Made by a program: the position numbers and the translations under genes. 34,311 nt of DNA from Longilinea sp. GTDB taxonomy: Bacteria; Chloroflexota; Anaerolineae; Anaerolineales; Anaerolineaceae. The DNA lies in NCBI GenBank assembly GCA_017996955.1, contig JAGOFZ010000004.1, forward strand, positions 1 to 34,311. The letters are read 5' to 3'. A model generated the notes under the pieces. It ran no database searches and had not been told where the DNA came from. It was given only the letters and a program-made list of their open reading frames with translations. Shown piece after piece: positions 24,446-32,823 of the stretch. Each line of letters begins with the position of its first letter. Position 1 is the stretch's first letter.

Positions 24446-25722
24446 CGTTTTTCCTCACGAATTTCTTTAAGTATCATTTCAGCCCGGTCCAGCCGTACCG
24501 CTTTTTCTTGCACCATGCGGTCTGCCACCCGTTGAACTTCATCAGATGTTGCTCCAGCCGCCACCGCGACCTGCCGGGCGTGCAGCGTCATATGCCCGCG
24601 CTGAATCCCTTCAGTTGCCAGGGCTCGCAGCGCCGCCAGATTTTGTGCCAGTCCTACCGCAGTGATAATTTCCGCCAGGTCTCGTGCGGTCTTCACCCCC
24701 ATCAGTTTCAGTGCCGCGCGCGCGCCGGGGTGCACCCGGGTTGCCCCGCCCACAATCCCCACCGCCATCGGCAGTTCCAGCTCGCCCACCAGGTTGCCGT
24801 CTTCGTCCTTACTCCAGGTAGAAAGGCTGGTGTACCGCCCTGCCCGCGCCGCATAGGCATGCGCCCCGGCTTCAATCGCCCGCCAATCGTTGGCCGTTGC
24901 CAGTACCACGGCATCAATCCCGTTCATAATACCCTTGTTGTGGGTCGCTGCCCGGTAGGGGTCTGCCGCTGCAAACGCCCACGCCGCCAGAATGCCATCC
25001 CGCACCTGCTCGGCGCCAAAATCGCCAAACGCCAGGTCGGTCAGCGGCACCATGCCGCGAGCCCGCGCCAGCCGCCGGTCTGCCAGGTTGGATAAAATCC
25101 GCAGGTGCACCCGCCCGCCGCTGATCTCTGCCACCAGTGGCGTCAAGCGCTCGGTCGCTGTGTTAATGGCGTTGGCGCCCATTGCGTCTCGCACATCGTA
25201 GATCAGATGCACAACCACAAAGGGTCCAATCGGTGATTCTTCAATCAACCGCACTTCCAGATCGCGCGGTCCACCGCCCAGCCGCTCCAGCACCGGGTCA
25301 ATCGCCGCGGCGGCTGCCAGCAGCCGGTCTTTCTGGGCCAGCAAACGCTGCTGCGCCCCCACCGGGTCTGATAGATTCAGGACCTGCATCTGCCCAATCA
25401 TCAGAGGCTCGTCGCTGCTGGTGGTAAAGCCGCCCCCGCCGCGCACCAGCCGCGCCATGAAAGATGCCCCGGCAACAATCGAGGGTTCTTCCACCACCAT
25501 CGGCACCCATACCGCCCGCCCATTGATCACAAAGTTTTGCGCAATTCCCAGGGGCAGGGCATACGTGCCAATCACATTCTCAATCATGTGGTCAGCCTGT
25601 TCCAGGCTTAACCCGGTGCAGCCGCTGAGCGCATCGAATTCTTCATCAGTCAGGCTGACCTGCCGGGCAATTTGCTTCCGGCGTTCATCAGGCGTCAGAT
25701 CGTAAAATTTAGGTGTGCTCAT
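24442..25722 (-). CDS. mvaA: HMG-CoA reductase, class II
   Basis: The 426-residue enzyme reduces HMG-CoA to mevalonate, or the reverse. Class II marks are [17 protein letters not shown] (48-64) and no membrane anchor. Catalytic candidates are the Glu of VEEPS (77-81), Lys263 in THNKGIMNG, Asp279 in ATANDWRA and His381 in MTLHARQVA. Class II is found in many bacteria and a few archaea, while most archaea use class I. With HMGCS next to it, a biosynthetic role in isoprenoid supply is more likely than mevalonate breakdown. It is the first gene of the operon. Confidence 0.95.
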   Translation of the reverse strand: MSTPKFYDLTPDERRKQIARQVSLTDEEFDALSGCTGLSLEQADHMIENVIGTYALPLGIAQNFVINGRAVWVPMVVEEPSIVAGASFMARLVRGGGGFTTSSDEPLMIGQMQVLNLSDPVGAQQRLLAQKDRLLAAAAAIDPVLERLGGGPRDLEVRLIEESPIGPFVVVHLIYDVRDAMGANAINTATERLTPLVAEISGGRVHLRILSNLADRRLARARGMVPLTDLAFGDFGAEQVRDGILAAWAFAAADPYRAATHNKGIMNGIDAVVLATANDWRAIEAGAHAYAARAGRYTSLSTWSKDEDGNLVGELELPMAVGIVGGATRVHPGARAALKLMGVKTARDLAEIITAVGLAQNLAALRALATEGIQRGHMTLHARQVAVAAGATSDEVQRVADRMVQEKAVRLDRAEMILKEIREEKR

Positions 25723-25751
25723 GGGTCCTCATGATGTTCCAAGTGTAATTT

Positions 25752-25794
25752 TAGGTTCCCATCAAAACCTATCATCCTGGCGGCAAATGCCAGG
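25752..25794. promoter_or_regulatory. inverted repeats upstream of the mevalonate operon
   Basis: TAGGTT (25752-25757) and AACCTA (25766-25771) form a 6-bp repeat with 8 nt between, 30 nt before the reductase start. CCTGGC/GCCAGG (25776-25794) lies next to it. A TAAAAT -10-like box is nearby, but no good -35 was found. Confidence 0.35.
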
Positions 25795-25878
25795 TTGCCA
25801 GCCAGCTTTCAGCAAAACTCACCGCCCATCCGCCTCAAGCAGCCGGGCGGCTGTCAGTTGCCTCAATCAGCTAAAGCC

Positions 25879-26568
25879 CTAATCGAGCAGGAATGTGTCG
25901 CCGGGTTTCAAGACCTGCACGCTGGCGGTTGTCTCGGTCTCAACCTGGGCTTTCCATGCCAGAGCATCCTGAGCAATCAGCTCAAATGTATTGAAATGAA
26001 TTGGGATGACATGCCTGGGCGCCAGCATCCGAACCGCTCGCAGAGCATCCACCGGGCCCATGGTGTAATTATCGCCAATTGGTAGCGCAGCCAGGTCCAG
26101 GCCGCCTTCACCAATCAGCTTCATATCGCCAAACAATCCGGTATCGCCGGCAAAATACAGCTTTTTCCCATCCCGTGTGGTGATGAGAAACCCACCCGCC
26201 AGCCCGCCGTAACTGCCATCGGGCAGAGAGCAGCCGTGCAGCGCGGGGGTCAGCTTGACATACCCGAAGGGGTGCGCATAGCCTCCGCCGATGTGCTGCC
26301 CGTGCAGGTTGGCAACGCCGTTCTTTTTAAGCCAGTTGCAAATCTCAAAATTGCTGATCACCACGGCCTTTGTCCGCTGGGCAATTGCAATGGCATCGCC
26401 CACATGGTCGCCGTGCCCGTGTGTGATTAGAATGGCATCTGCCTTCACCTGCTCAGCGCTGATTGGTGCAGCCTTGTTGCCGCTGAAGAACGGGTCAATC
26501 AGCAGGTGGTAGCCTTCAGTCTCCACGCCCAGCGTGGCGTGTCCATACCAGGTAATCTGCGTGCTCAT
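25879..26568 (-). CDS. UlaG-like metal-dependent hydrolase (UPF0173)
   Basis: The 229-residue MBL-fold protein starts MSTQITWYGHATLGVETEGY. It has LLIDPFFSGN, THGHGDH (49-55), YFAGDTGLFGDM and a C-terminal HVIPIHFNTFELI, the pattern of the UPF0173/UlaG-like family. Members are zinc or manganese hydrolases, some acting on lactones; this one's substrate is unknown. The frame opens further at 26742, but the ATG at 26568 overlaps the previous stop as ATGA and matches the family start. Confidence 0.93.
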   Translation of the reverse strand: MSTQITWYGHATLGVETEGYHLLIDPFFSGNKAAPISAEQVKADAILITHGHGDHVGDAIAIAQRTKAVVISNFEICNWLKKNGVANLHGQHIGGGYAHPFGYVKLTPALHGCSLPDGSYGGLAGGFLITTRDGKKLYFAGDTGLFGDMKLIGEGGLDLAALPIGDNYTMGPVDALRAVRMLAPRHVIPIHFNTFELIAQDALAWKAQVETETTASVQVLKPGDTFLLD

Positions 26569-27083
26569 GGCGTTTTCGGTTTTTGCAGCGCGCGCCACAG
26601 CAGCAGCGCACCGCACAGAATCAAGATCCCCGCTCCGGCAATGCGGATGGCCATTTGCCCAAACAGGGTGCTGAAAAATGCAAAGACCAGCAGGCTGATG
26701 CCCAGCATCCACAACCCCACATTGACCGTCGCACGGCCCCATTCACCGATCCAGCCGGCTACCGCCAGCCCCAACCCCACGCTGCCGGGCAGCAAGATCC
26801 ACAGATAAGCCCACGCGCCCCAGTCTTGTGACAGGGTATTGTACATAAAAATGAGCCCCAGGGTCAGCAAAATGGCGGCCGGTATCAACAGCCCTGCCAG
26901 ACCCTGCTTGGCGGCTGGAAAAACGAAGGGCCAGACGGCGAACCCCGCTGCCAGAATGAAAAATATAATCGGCCAACTCCGCAGGATATGATACCCCGCT
27001 ACAAAGTTGGACACCAGAAAGACAGCTCCTGTCAATATTAGCAAGCCACCAATCACCAACCCCGCCCGATTTTCGCTTTTCAT
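26565..27083 (-). CDS. LiaF/DUF5668-like membrane protein
   Basis: The 172-residue protein has about six TM segments and almost no soluble part, ending WRALQKPKTP. The start RAGLVIGGLLILTGAVFLVSNF resembles the TM domains of LiaF-like or DUF5668 proteins. Its stop overlaps the start of the UlaG-like gene (ATGA). The role is unknown. Confidence 0.75.
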   Translation of the reverse strand: MKSENRAGLVIGGLLILTGAVFLVSNFVAGYHILRSWPIIFFILAAGFAVWPFVFPAAKQGLAGLLIPAAILLTLGLIFMYNTLSQDWGAWAYLWILLPGSVGLGLAVAGWIGEWGRATVNVGLWMLGISLLVFAFFSTLFGQMAIRIAGAGILILCGALLLWRALQKPKTP

Positions 27084-27138
27084 AACAGCCTCCTTGAAAA
27101 ATCAATTTACAATGTCATTGTAGCGCAGATTGGGCTGG

Positions 27139-27714
27139 TTAAGCCATCAATTTGCGCCGCATAAAAATCGCCACTTCATAATCTTCCACATCCCGGTTCG
27201 TGTAATACGATAGATCAATGGCTTCAATTTCATACCCCACCTGCCGGTAGAAGCGAATGGCTGGAACATTGGTATTTTGAGTTTCCACTTGCAGTGCCCG
27301 CAGCCCGTTCTGGCGGGCTCGGTCTGCCATGGCATCCATTAACTGCCGCCCCAGCCCCTGGCCGCGCACATTTGCCGCAATATGAAACTCATGAATCCAC
27401 AGAATCCGGTTCCAGTGATGGGTTTCAGCGATAGCCAGCCCCACCAGCCGCTTTCCCTGCCAGCAGCCCAGCGACAGGCCTTCTTTGATTGCCTGCTCAT
27501 AGCGCTCCAAATCTTCAGCCGAGATTTCCTCATCAAAGTGCCGGGTGTAGGGCTGGGGCAGCTGCGCCAACGCCAGCCGCAGGTGGGTTTCAAAATCATT
27601 CTCCCCCTTGCTGACGGTGTACTTTTCGGTAGTAGTGTAGCCGGTCATGACGGTTTTTAGTTCTGCAAGCCGAATGACTTGCAGGGGGGCAATGGTCATC
27701 GGTTGCAAAATCAT
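27139..27714 (-). CDS. GNAT N-acetyltransferase
   Basis: The 191-residue GNAT has ANVRGQGLGRQLMDAM (acetyl-CoA loop) and NVPAIRFYRQVGYE followed by AIDLSYYTN. The last motif recalls streptothricin-acetyltransferase-like GNATs, which is a weak hint at the substrate. Its start overlaps the Nudix stop (ATGA), so it is the last gene of a coupled trio. Confidence 0.88.
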   Translation of the reverse strand: MILQPMTIAPLQVIRLAELKTVMTGYTTTEKYTVSKGENDFETHLRLALAQLPQPYTRHFDEEISAEDLERYEQAIKEGLSLGCWQGKRLVGLAIAETHHWNRILWIHEFHIAANVRGQGLGRQLMDAMADRARQNGLRALQVETQNTNVPAIRFYRQVGYEIEAIDLSYYTNRDVEDYEVAIFMRRKLMA

Positions 27715-28151
27715 CCCTCTGGATATTCTTGAACTTTTTCCGACCAGCCGCTGACCTGTGCCTGGACAACCAGTTGCGCCACCGGGCGGGGCAGTACTGG
27801 CTCTGTCAATAACTGGTCGATTGGCAGCCAGACGGGTTCATACAAACCGTTTTCTGGCGGATACTGCCCCAGCATTTCGGGGCCCAGTCCTGCGCCAAAA
27901 AATCCGCCGCTGATTCGATAGGTCCGAAAATAAAATTGCTGCTGTCCCCGGAATGTCACAATGGCAGCCAGTGGACCCAACTCGATGACTAATCCGAGCT
28001 CTTCCATCACTTCTCGAACGGTAGCTTCTTCGGGCGTTTCACCAGGCTCCATTCGTCCCCCCGTAAAGATGTAGTATAGCTGCCCGTCCCGCACCCGCCG
28101 GATGAGCGCCACCATGCCATCTCGAATTACAATCGCGGCGGCGCGCGTCAT
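27711..28151 (-). CDS. Nudix hydrolase
   Basis: The 146-residue protein has a full Nudix box at 32-54 (GRMEPGETPEEATVREVMEEL then GL), with the metal-binding REVMEE at 46-51. It should hydrolyse a nucleoside diphosphate linked to another moiety; the substrate is unknown. It overlaps its upstream neighbour (histidine phosphatase) and downstream neighbour (GNAT) by ATGA. Confidence 0.93.
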   Translation of the reverse strand: MTRAAAIVIRDGMVALIRRVRDGQLYYIFTGGRMEPGETPEEATVREVMEELGLVIELGPLAAIVTFRGQQQFYFRTYRISGGFFGAGLGPEMLGQYPPENGLYEPVWLPIDQLLTEPVLPRPVAQLVVQAQVSGWSEKVQEYPEG

Positions 28152-28762
28152 AATATCACCTGATCACCCCATTGAACACACATCAAACCCTGCCCGTCTT
28201 TTTGGGCAATAATGGCACTGGCGTAATGGATGGACAAATCGCGCGCTGCTTCAAAGCTGATGTTGTTCAGTACAACCGGCAGCATACAGCGATACAACCC
28301 GCCGTGCCCCACACAGAGCAAATTTACATCCATCCCCCCATAATACCGGACCAGTGACTGCACAAACGGCTCAAACCGCCCCCGAATCTCATAAAAGTTT
28401 TCACCTGTCCCGGTTCGGGCATCCCAGTCCTGCCGCAGCAGCCAGGCATCCATGGTTTCACGCCAGGCTGCTCCGCCAACATCATACGAGGTTTCTTCCA
28501 GATTGCCCAGATCATATTCGCGCAGCGCATCGGTGGTTTCGATGACGGCCCCAATCCCCTGGTTGAGGATTTCGGCAGTTTGCTGGGCTCTTAACAGCGG
28601 GCTGGCAAAAATGCGCTCAAACCGAATGCCAATCAGCCGGGCTGCCAGTTCATTCGCCTGCTGGCGGCCTGTATCGGTCAGCCCATGCTTGCCAGGCCGG
28701 TTGGAAAATACCTTCAAGACATTGGCTTCGCTTTCGCCGTGCCGTACAAAATAAATCTTCAT
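28148..28762 (-). CDS. histidine phosphatase family protein (phosphoglycerate mutase-like)
   Basis: The 204-residue protein starts MKIYFVRHGESEANV, with RHGE at 7-10 and the phosphate-accepting His8. It has the FASPLLRAQQTAEIL block, Glu in REYDLGNLEE and a second His in CVGHGG. These are the marks of the histidine phosphatase superfamily; several substrates are possible. It is the first gene of a three-gene operon with Nudix and GNAT genes. Confidence 0.93.
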   Translation of the reverse strand: MKIYFVRHGESEANVLKVFSNRPGKHGLTDTGRQQANELAARLIGIRFERIFASPLLRAQQTAEILNQGIGAVIETTDALREYDLGNLEETSYDVGGAAWRETMDAWLLRQDWDARTGTGENFYEIRGRFEPFVQSLVRYYGGMDVNLLCVGHGGLYRCMLPVVLNNISFEAARDLSIHYASAIIAQKDGQGLMCVQWGDQVIL

Positions 28763-28804
28763 AGAATTGCTGAAATATATAAGGAGTGTCCTGATTGTAC
28801 TATA

Positions 28805-28835
28805 AAGCCGCCCTCAGGGTTGGTGAGGGCGGCTT
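28805..28835 (-). terminator. terminator after mscL
   Basis: A perfect 12-bp stem, AAGCCGCCCTCA (28805-28816) and TGAGGGCGGCTT (28824-28835), has a 7-nt loop. Confidence 0.75.
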
Positions 28836-28860
28836 GGAATTTACAGCGAAACCGTGATGA

Positions 28861-29289
28861 TTATAGTTCAGACGTGCAGTTCGGGCAGCGGGTAGCGCCA
28901 ATCGGAATGCTCGTCTTGCAGTAGGGGCAGTCCTTGGTCGTGGGGGCCGCCGCCGGAGCGGGTTTGCGCAGTTTGTTCACCTGTTTGATGATCAGAAACA
29001 GCACAAAAGCCACGATCACAAAGTCAATGATTGTATTCAAGAACAGCCCATAGTTCAAAGTCGGTGCGCCAGCGTCTTTGGCCGCCTGGAGTGAGGCATA
29101 GGTGCCGCCATCCAGCGCCCAGAACAGGTCCGTAAAGTTGACCTTGCCCAGCAGCAGACCAATGGGTGGCATGATAATATCATTCACCAGCGAGGTGACG
29201 ATCTTACCAAACGCGCCGCCAATGATAAAGCCAATTGCCAGATCGAGCAGGCTGCCCTTTAGGGCAAATTCCTTAAACTCTTTGAGCAT
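28861..29289 (-). CDS. mscL: large-conductance mechanosensitive channel with zinc-ribbon tail
   Basis: The 142-residue protein has the MscL core: an N-terminal amphipathic helix [22 protein letters not shown]1 with [23 protein letters not shown] (22-44), a periplasmic loop and TM2 (83-101). It opens under membrane tension to release solutes. The usual charged C-terminal bundle is replaced by a Pro/Ala linker and a zinc-ribbon-like end, CPYC (121-124) and CPNC (135-138). It follows a DUF4332 gene by 17 nt and ends with a terminator. Confidence 0.95.
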   Translation of the reverse strand: MLKEFKEFALKGSLLDLAIGFIIGGAFGKIVTSLVNDIIMPPIGLLLGKVNFTDLFWALDGGTYASLQAAKDAGAPTLNYGLFLNTIIDFVIVAFVLFLIIKQVNKLRKPAPAAAPTTKDCPYCKTSIPIGATRCPNCTSEL

Positions 29290-29306
29290 TTTAAAGCTCC
29301 TGTAGA

Positions 29307-29711
29307 TTAGTAGTTAACAATCCGGGGCAGTTTCTTGGCTTCTTCAACCCATGCCGCCACCATCTTGAGGGTGGGCATGCGGCGCACCAGTTTCTTGGCA
29401 TCGTTCACTTCGGTCATCTTGGGCAGCAGGTTCTCAGCTTTGCGCTGCGCCAGTTCAGGCACCGTATCAACACCGGCGGCTTCCAGCAGGTCGCCATATT
29501 CGCTGCCAATACCCTTGATGCGGAACAGGTCGGCCCGGTTGACCCACTTGAGGATCAATGCATCGCTGATGCCGGTTTTCTCAGCCAGTTCTTTGCGACC
29601 CTTGGTGGTTGAACCCTTTTCAAGCAGTGCTTCAACGGTGGCGATACCCACAGCCTTCAACTTTACAGCATAAGCTTCGCCAATGCCTTCAATATCAATG
29701 AGTTTTGTCAT
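29307..29711 (-). CDS. DUF4332 helix-hairpin-helix protein
   Basis: The 134-residue protein has two helix-hairpin-helix-like repeats: [26 protein letters not shown] and [26 protein letters not shown]. This matches DUF4332, a family related to non-specific DNA-binding HhH modules but without a known role. The ATG at 29711 has GGAGG upstream; the frame opens at 29723. A strong promoter (29766-29793) drives it, probably together with mscL, 17 nt downstream. Confidence 0.9.
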   Translation of the reverse strand: MTKLIDIEGIGEAYAVKLKAVGIATVEALLEKGSTTKGRKELAEKTGISDALILKWVNRADLFRIKGIGSEYGDLLEAAGVDTVPELAQRKAENLLPKMTEVNDAKKLVRRMPTLKMVAAWVEEAKKLPRIVNY

Positions 29712-29765
29712 CTTTTCCTCCAAAAATTAGGCTATTTTTGTGTCCCAGCCAGATGGCTTATTTGA

Positions 29766-29793
29766 AGTATAGTACAGATATCCGGATTGTCAA
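29766..29793 (-). promoter_or_regulatory. sigma-70 promoter of the DUF4332-mscL operon
   Basis: On the minus strand a consensus TTGACA (29793-29788) and TATACT (29771-29766) are 16 nt apart, giving a leader of about 45-50 nt. Confidence 0.8.
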
Positions 29794-29807
29794 CAATGGG
29801 AGGGCAC

Positions 29808-30797
29808 TCAATTTCCCATCAGCGGTCTAAACAGGTAATAAACCCCCGCAGAAACCAGCATGGTTGCCGGAATGGTCAGCAGCCAGGCCACAGCAATCTG
29901 CCCGGCAACGTTCCACCGCACCTTGCTTAACCGTTCAGCCGAACCCACCCCCATAATTGCCGAACTGACCACCTGCGTTGTGCTGACCGGACCGCCCAGC
30001 AGTGCCGCGCCCAGAATGACCGCCGCCGAACTGATCTGCGTGCAAAAGCCGTGCACCGGGCGAATTTTGTAAAACTTGCCCCCCAGTGTGCGGATCAGAC
30101 GCCAGCCGCCCACTGAGGTACCCAGGGCAATCGCCCCCGCACTGATCGCCACCACCCAGATCGGCACCTTGAATTCAGCCAGGCTCCCCGCAGTCACCAG
30201 CCCCAGTGTAATAATCCCCATGGTTTTCTGGGCATCGTTGGCGCCATGGCTCAAGGCCAGACCCACAGCCGTCACAATTTGAGCCCGCTTGAAAAAAACG
30301 TTAATTTTAGGGCTGGCTCGCCGGGCCAAAAAGTACACCAGCCGGGTCAAAAGATAGCCCGCCAGCAGTCCCAGCACTGGCGATAAAAACAAAGCCAGGA
30401 AAATTTTGGTCAGCCCGGCTAACTGAATATTTTGAAAACCCACCCCCGCCGCCACCGCACCGATCAATCCCCCGATCATCGCATGGGATGAACTGCTGGG
30501 AATGCCCAAAAACCATGTAATCAGGTTCCAGAGGATGGCGCTGGTCAGCGCAGCCAGCAGCACCGGCAGGGTCACACTGTGCGGCGGTACAATCCCTTCG
30601 CCAATCGTCGAGGCCACTGCAACACCGAAAATAAACGGCCCCACAAACTCGGCAATCGCCGTCAGCGTCAGGGCCATCCGCGGCGACATCGCCCGCGAGG
30701 AGATGATGGTGGCTACCAGATTGCTGGAATCGTGAAACCCGTTGAGAAAATCAAAAACCAGAGCCAGCCCAATCAGGATGACAAGCAGCGTGGTCAT
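29808..30797 (-). CDS. pit: PiT-family inorganic phosphate transporter
   Basis: The 329-residue membrane protein has the two PiT signatures in inverted halves: NGFHDSSN (19-26) and SHGANDAQKTMGI (183-195). It also has GIPSSSSHAMIGGLIGA and a matching PVSTTQVVSSAIMGVG later. PiT proteins import metal-phosphate with protons or sodium. It follows a DUF47 gene by 3 nt, the common pairing for PiT. Confidence 0.95.
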   Translation of the reverse strand: MTTLLVILIGLALVFDFLNGFHDSSNLVATIISSRAMSPRMALTLTAIAEFVGPFIFGVAVASTIGEGIVPPHSVTLPVLLAALTSAILWNLITWFLGIPSSSSHAMIGGLIGAVAAGVGFQNIQLAGLTKIFLALFLSPVLGLLAGYLLTRLVYFLARRASPKINVFFKRAQIVTAVGLALSHGANDAQKTMGIITLGLVTAGSLAEFKVPIWVVAISAGAIALGTSVGGWRLIRTLGGKFYKIRPVHGFCTQISSAAVILGAALLGGPVSTTQVVSSAIMGVGSAERLSKVRWNVAGQIAVAWLLTIPATMLVSAGVYYLFRPLMGN

Positions 30798-30800
30798 AGC

Positions 30801-31430
30801 CTAGCTCATTTTCATTAATATGTCCGAGATGACATTTGCCGCCGTATCTTCTCGATCTGCCGCGTTGCTCAGGTGGCGGTAAATTTCCCGCACTTTCAAG
30901 ATCGTCATCACCTGTTTGAGGTTCTTGGGCTCCTGAAATAAATCGGCAATCGCCTCGCGGTACACCTGCTCAACCCGGTTCTCCAGCGCTTTGGCACGCT
31001 GCGAGTGATCGCTGGCAACCGTGTAATGCTTGTCTTGCAGGCGCTGCACTGCCAGGTCAATTTCCACCGCTGCATCATGCAGCAGCGAAGCCATGCGCTC
31101 CATATACGGGGTGGGGGATACGTCCAGCACTTCCATTTCTTCCACCGTGGTCGCGGCATAATCCAGCACGTCATCAATCTCGCGCGAGAGCGAGAAAATA
31201 TCCTCCCGATCCAGCGGCGTGACGAAAGTGCGCGTCAATTCTTCCACTAAAATCCGCCGCACTTCATCCGCCTGCCGCTCAGTATCAGCCACCTGTTTCG
31301 CCAGAGATGAGTTGCGCTTGTGCATGTACTGCGTCAGCGCTTCCAACCCCTTGATGGTCAGGTTGGTTTGTTCGATTAACAACTGCAGGAACTTATCTGG
31401 TTTGGGTTTGAAGATATTTTTCAGGCTCAT
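30801..31430 (-). CDS. DUF47 (PhoU-like) phosphate transport accessory protein
   Basis: The 209-residue, all-helical protein starts MSLKNIFKPKPDKFLQLL. It has the PhoU-like E/D-x3-D motifs: EVRRILVEELTRTFVTPLDREDIFSLSREIDDVLDYA and LKVREIYRHLSNAADREDTAANVI. DUF47 proteins are encoded beside PiT transporters and probably control them. AAGG precedes the ATG at 31430 by about 9 nt; the frame opens at 31448. Its own promoter lies at 31492-31520. Confidence 0.93.
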   Translation of the reverse strand: MSLKNIFKPKPDKFLQLLIEQTNLTIKGLEALTQYMHKRNSSLAKQVADTERQADEVRRILVEELTRTFVTPLDREDIFSLSREIDDVLDYAATTVEEMEVLDVSPTPYMERMASLLHDAAVEIDLAVQRLQDKHYTVASDHSQRAKALENRVEQVYREAIADLFQEPKNLKQVMTILKVREIYRHLSNAADREDTAANVISDILMKMS

Positions 31431-31491
31431 GTTGCCCATCCTTATCATCCCCGGCTCCCATTAAATTCAGACCGCACCAGGGTGAAATTTA

Positions 31492-31520
31492 ATTTTACCA
31501 GAGATTTAACAATCTGTTAA
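31492..31520 (-). promoter_or_regulatory. promoter of DUF47-pit with Pho-box-like repeats
   Basis: On the minus strand TTAACA (31520-31515) and TAAAAT (31497-31492) are 17 nt apart. TTAACA is repeated as TTAAAT (31509-31504) 11 nt on, the spacing of Pho-box half-sites, so phosphate control is possible. Confidence 0.6.
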
Positions 31521-31589
31521 CAAAACACATCGCGCCGTTGAATCACCTCAAATATGCCAATAAACATATACAAAGCCATCATCCGTAAC

Positions 31590-31618
31590 TTGAAAGCCTT
31601 TTCGGGTGGTGGTACACT
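31590..31618 (+). promoter_or_regulatory. promoter of the chelatase-like gene
   Basis: TTGAAA (31590-31595) and TACACT (31613-31618) are 17 nt apart, giving a leader of about 33 nt before the ATG at 31658. Confidence 0.6.
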
Positions 31619-31657
31619 TAGAGCCGCACTAAACTTTCAAGCAAAAGAGTACCCGCT

Positions 31658-32770
31658 ATGGCAGTCATTTACCCATTTACCGCAATTGTTGGTCAAGAAC
31701 GCATGCGCCGCGCCCTGGTCTTGAATGCCGTCAATCCTCGTATTGGTGGTGTCTTGATCCGCGGCGAGCGTGGCACGGCAAAATCCACCGCTGCCCGCGC
31801 CCTTGCCGAACTATTACCCGAAGTCAACGTCGTTAGCGATTGCCGCTTTGGCTGCGATCCCGAAACCCCCAACACCTGGTGTACCGAATGTCGTGAACGC
31901 GTAGCCCGGGGTGAAACGCTGCCCGTCGCCACCCGGCGGACCTCTTTTGTCAACCTGCCGGTCTCGGCAACCGAAGACCGTGTGGTTGGTACCCTCGATA
32001 TTGAAAAAGCTATTCAGCAGGGCGAGCGCCGTTTTGATGCCGGTATTCTGGCGGCTGCAAACCGCGGCTTGCTGTACATAGATGAAGTCAACCTGTTGGA
32101 TGATCATGTCGTGGATGTGCTGCTCGATTCTGCCGCCATGGGCATGAACATCGTCGAGCGTGAAGGCATCTCCTTCACCCACCCGGCGCGCTTTATCCTC
32201 GTCGGCACCATGAACCCCGAAGAAGGCGACCTGCGCCCTCAGCTTCTGGACCGCTTTGCCCTCTCCGTTGAAATCTTTGGCATTCGCGAACCGCGCGAAC
32301 GCGTGATTATTATGGAACGTAACCTCGCCTTTGAATCCGATGCCGAGCGTTTCCGCCAGGATTGGCTGCCCAAAGAAGGCGAGCTCTCCCGCCAGATTGA
32401 ATCTGCCCGCCGCCTGCTGGATCAGGTCACGCATACCCGCCGCGACCTGCTCTCCATCGCCGCGCTTACCTCTTCCCTCAATGTGGACGGCCACCGCGCC
32501 GACCTCGTCATCCTGAAAGCCGCACGCGCTCAGGCCGCCTTTGAAGGCCGCACCGCCATCACCGACCGGGATATTGCCCTGGCAGCTGAACTGGCCCTGC
32601 CCCACCGCATCCGCCGCGGCCCGTTCAACCAGTCCGAACTCTCAATGGAACAACTGCAAGATCGCATTGAGCAGCTTCAGGGCAGCGTCAGCACCGGGCA
32701 GCAGCGTGAAGAAGAAGGCGAAGAGACCGACGAAGACACCACCGGACAAAAAAAAAAGTTTCTAACGTAG
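31658..32770 (+). CDS. cobalto-/Mg-chelatase-like AAA+ ATPase (short frame product)
   Basis: The 370-residue product has Walker A GERGTAKST (36-44) and a Cys cluster (62, 66, 75 and 78) between SDCRFGC and WCTEC. Walker B is LLYIDEVN (138-145), with sensor residues GTMNPEEGDLRPQLLDRF and an arginine-rich lid. An acidic Glu-rich linker (350-362) ends it at QKKKFLT. This is ChlI/BchI-like and the N-terminal half of the putative cobaltochelatase family. The stop lies 10 nt after ten A's. A -1 shift there continues into the VWA frame, giving about 693 residues; see the slippery site at 32748-32758. Confidence 0.9.
   Translation: MAVIYPFTAIVGQERMRRALVLNAVNPRIGGVLIRGERGTAKSTAARALAELLPEVNVVSDCRFGCDPETPNTWCTECRERVARGETLPVATRRTSFVNLPVSATEDRVVGTLDIEKAIQQGERRFDAGILAAANRGLLYIDEVNLLDDHVVDVLLDSAAMGMNIVEREGISFTHPARFILVGTMNPEEGDLRPQLLDRFALSVEIFGIREPRERVIIMERNLAFESDAERFRQDWLPKEGELSRQIESARRLLDQVTHTRRDLLSIAALTSSLNVDGHRADLVILKAARAQAAFEGRTAITDRDIALAAELALPHRIRRGPFNQSELSMEQLQDRIEQLQGSVSTGQQREEEGEETDEDTTGQKKKFLT
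32748..32758 (+). promoter_or_regulatory. slippery site for -1 frameshift (A_AAA_AAG in a run of ten A's)
   Basis: Ten A's (32748-32757) precede G. In the ATPase frame the last codons read CAA AAA AAA AAG, so 32752-32758 is the A_AAA_AAG heptamer known from dnaX. A -1 slip enters the VWA frame at GTT (32758) with no stop between. RNA-polymerase slippage adding one A would do the same. No convincing downstream stem-loop was seen. Confidence 0.65.
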
Positions 32771-32823
32771 AGCTGGGTGAAGGCCCAAACCCCGAAGGCG
32801 AACCTGAACCCGGCCCTGATTCG

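Noticed and set aside
24442-25722. Degradative mevalonate use based on the class II reductase
   Set aside because: The gene is in one operon with an intact HMG-CoA synthase, which points to synthesis; an HMG-CoA lyase would be expected for breakdown.
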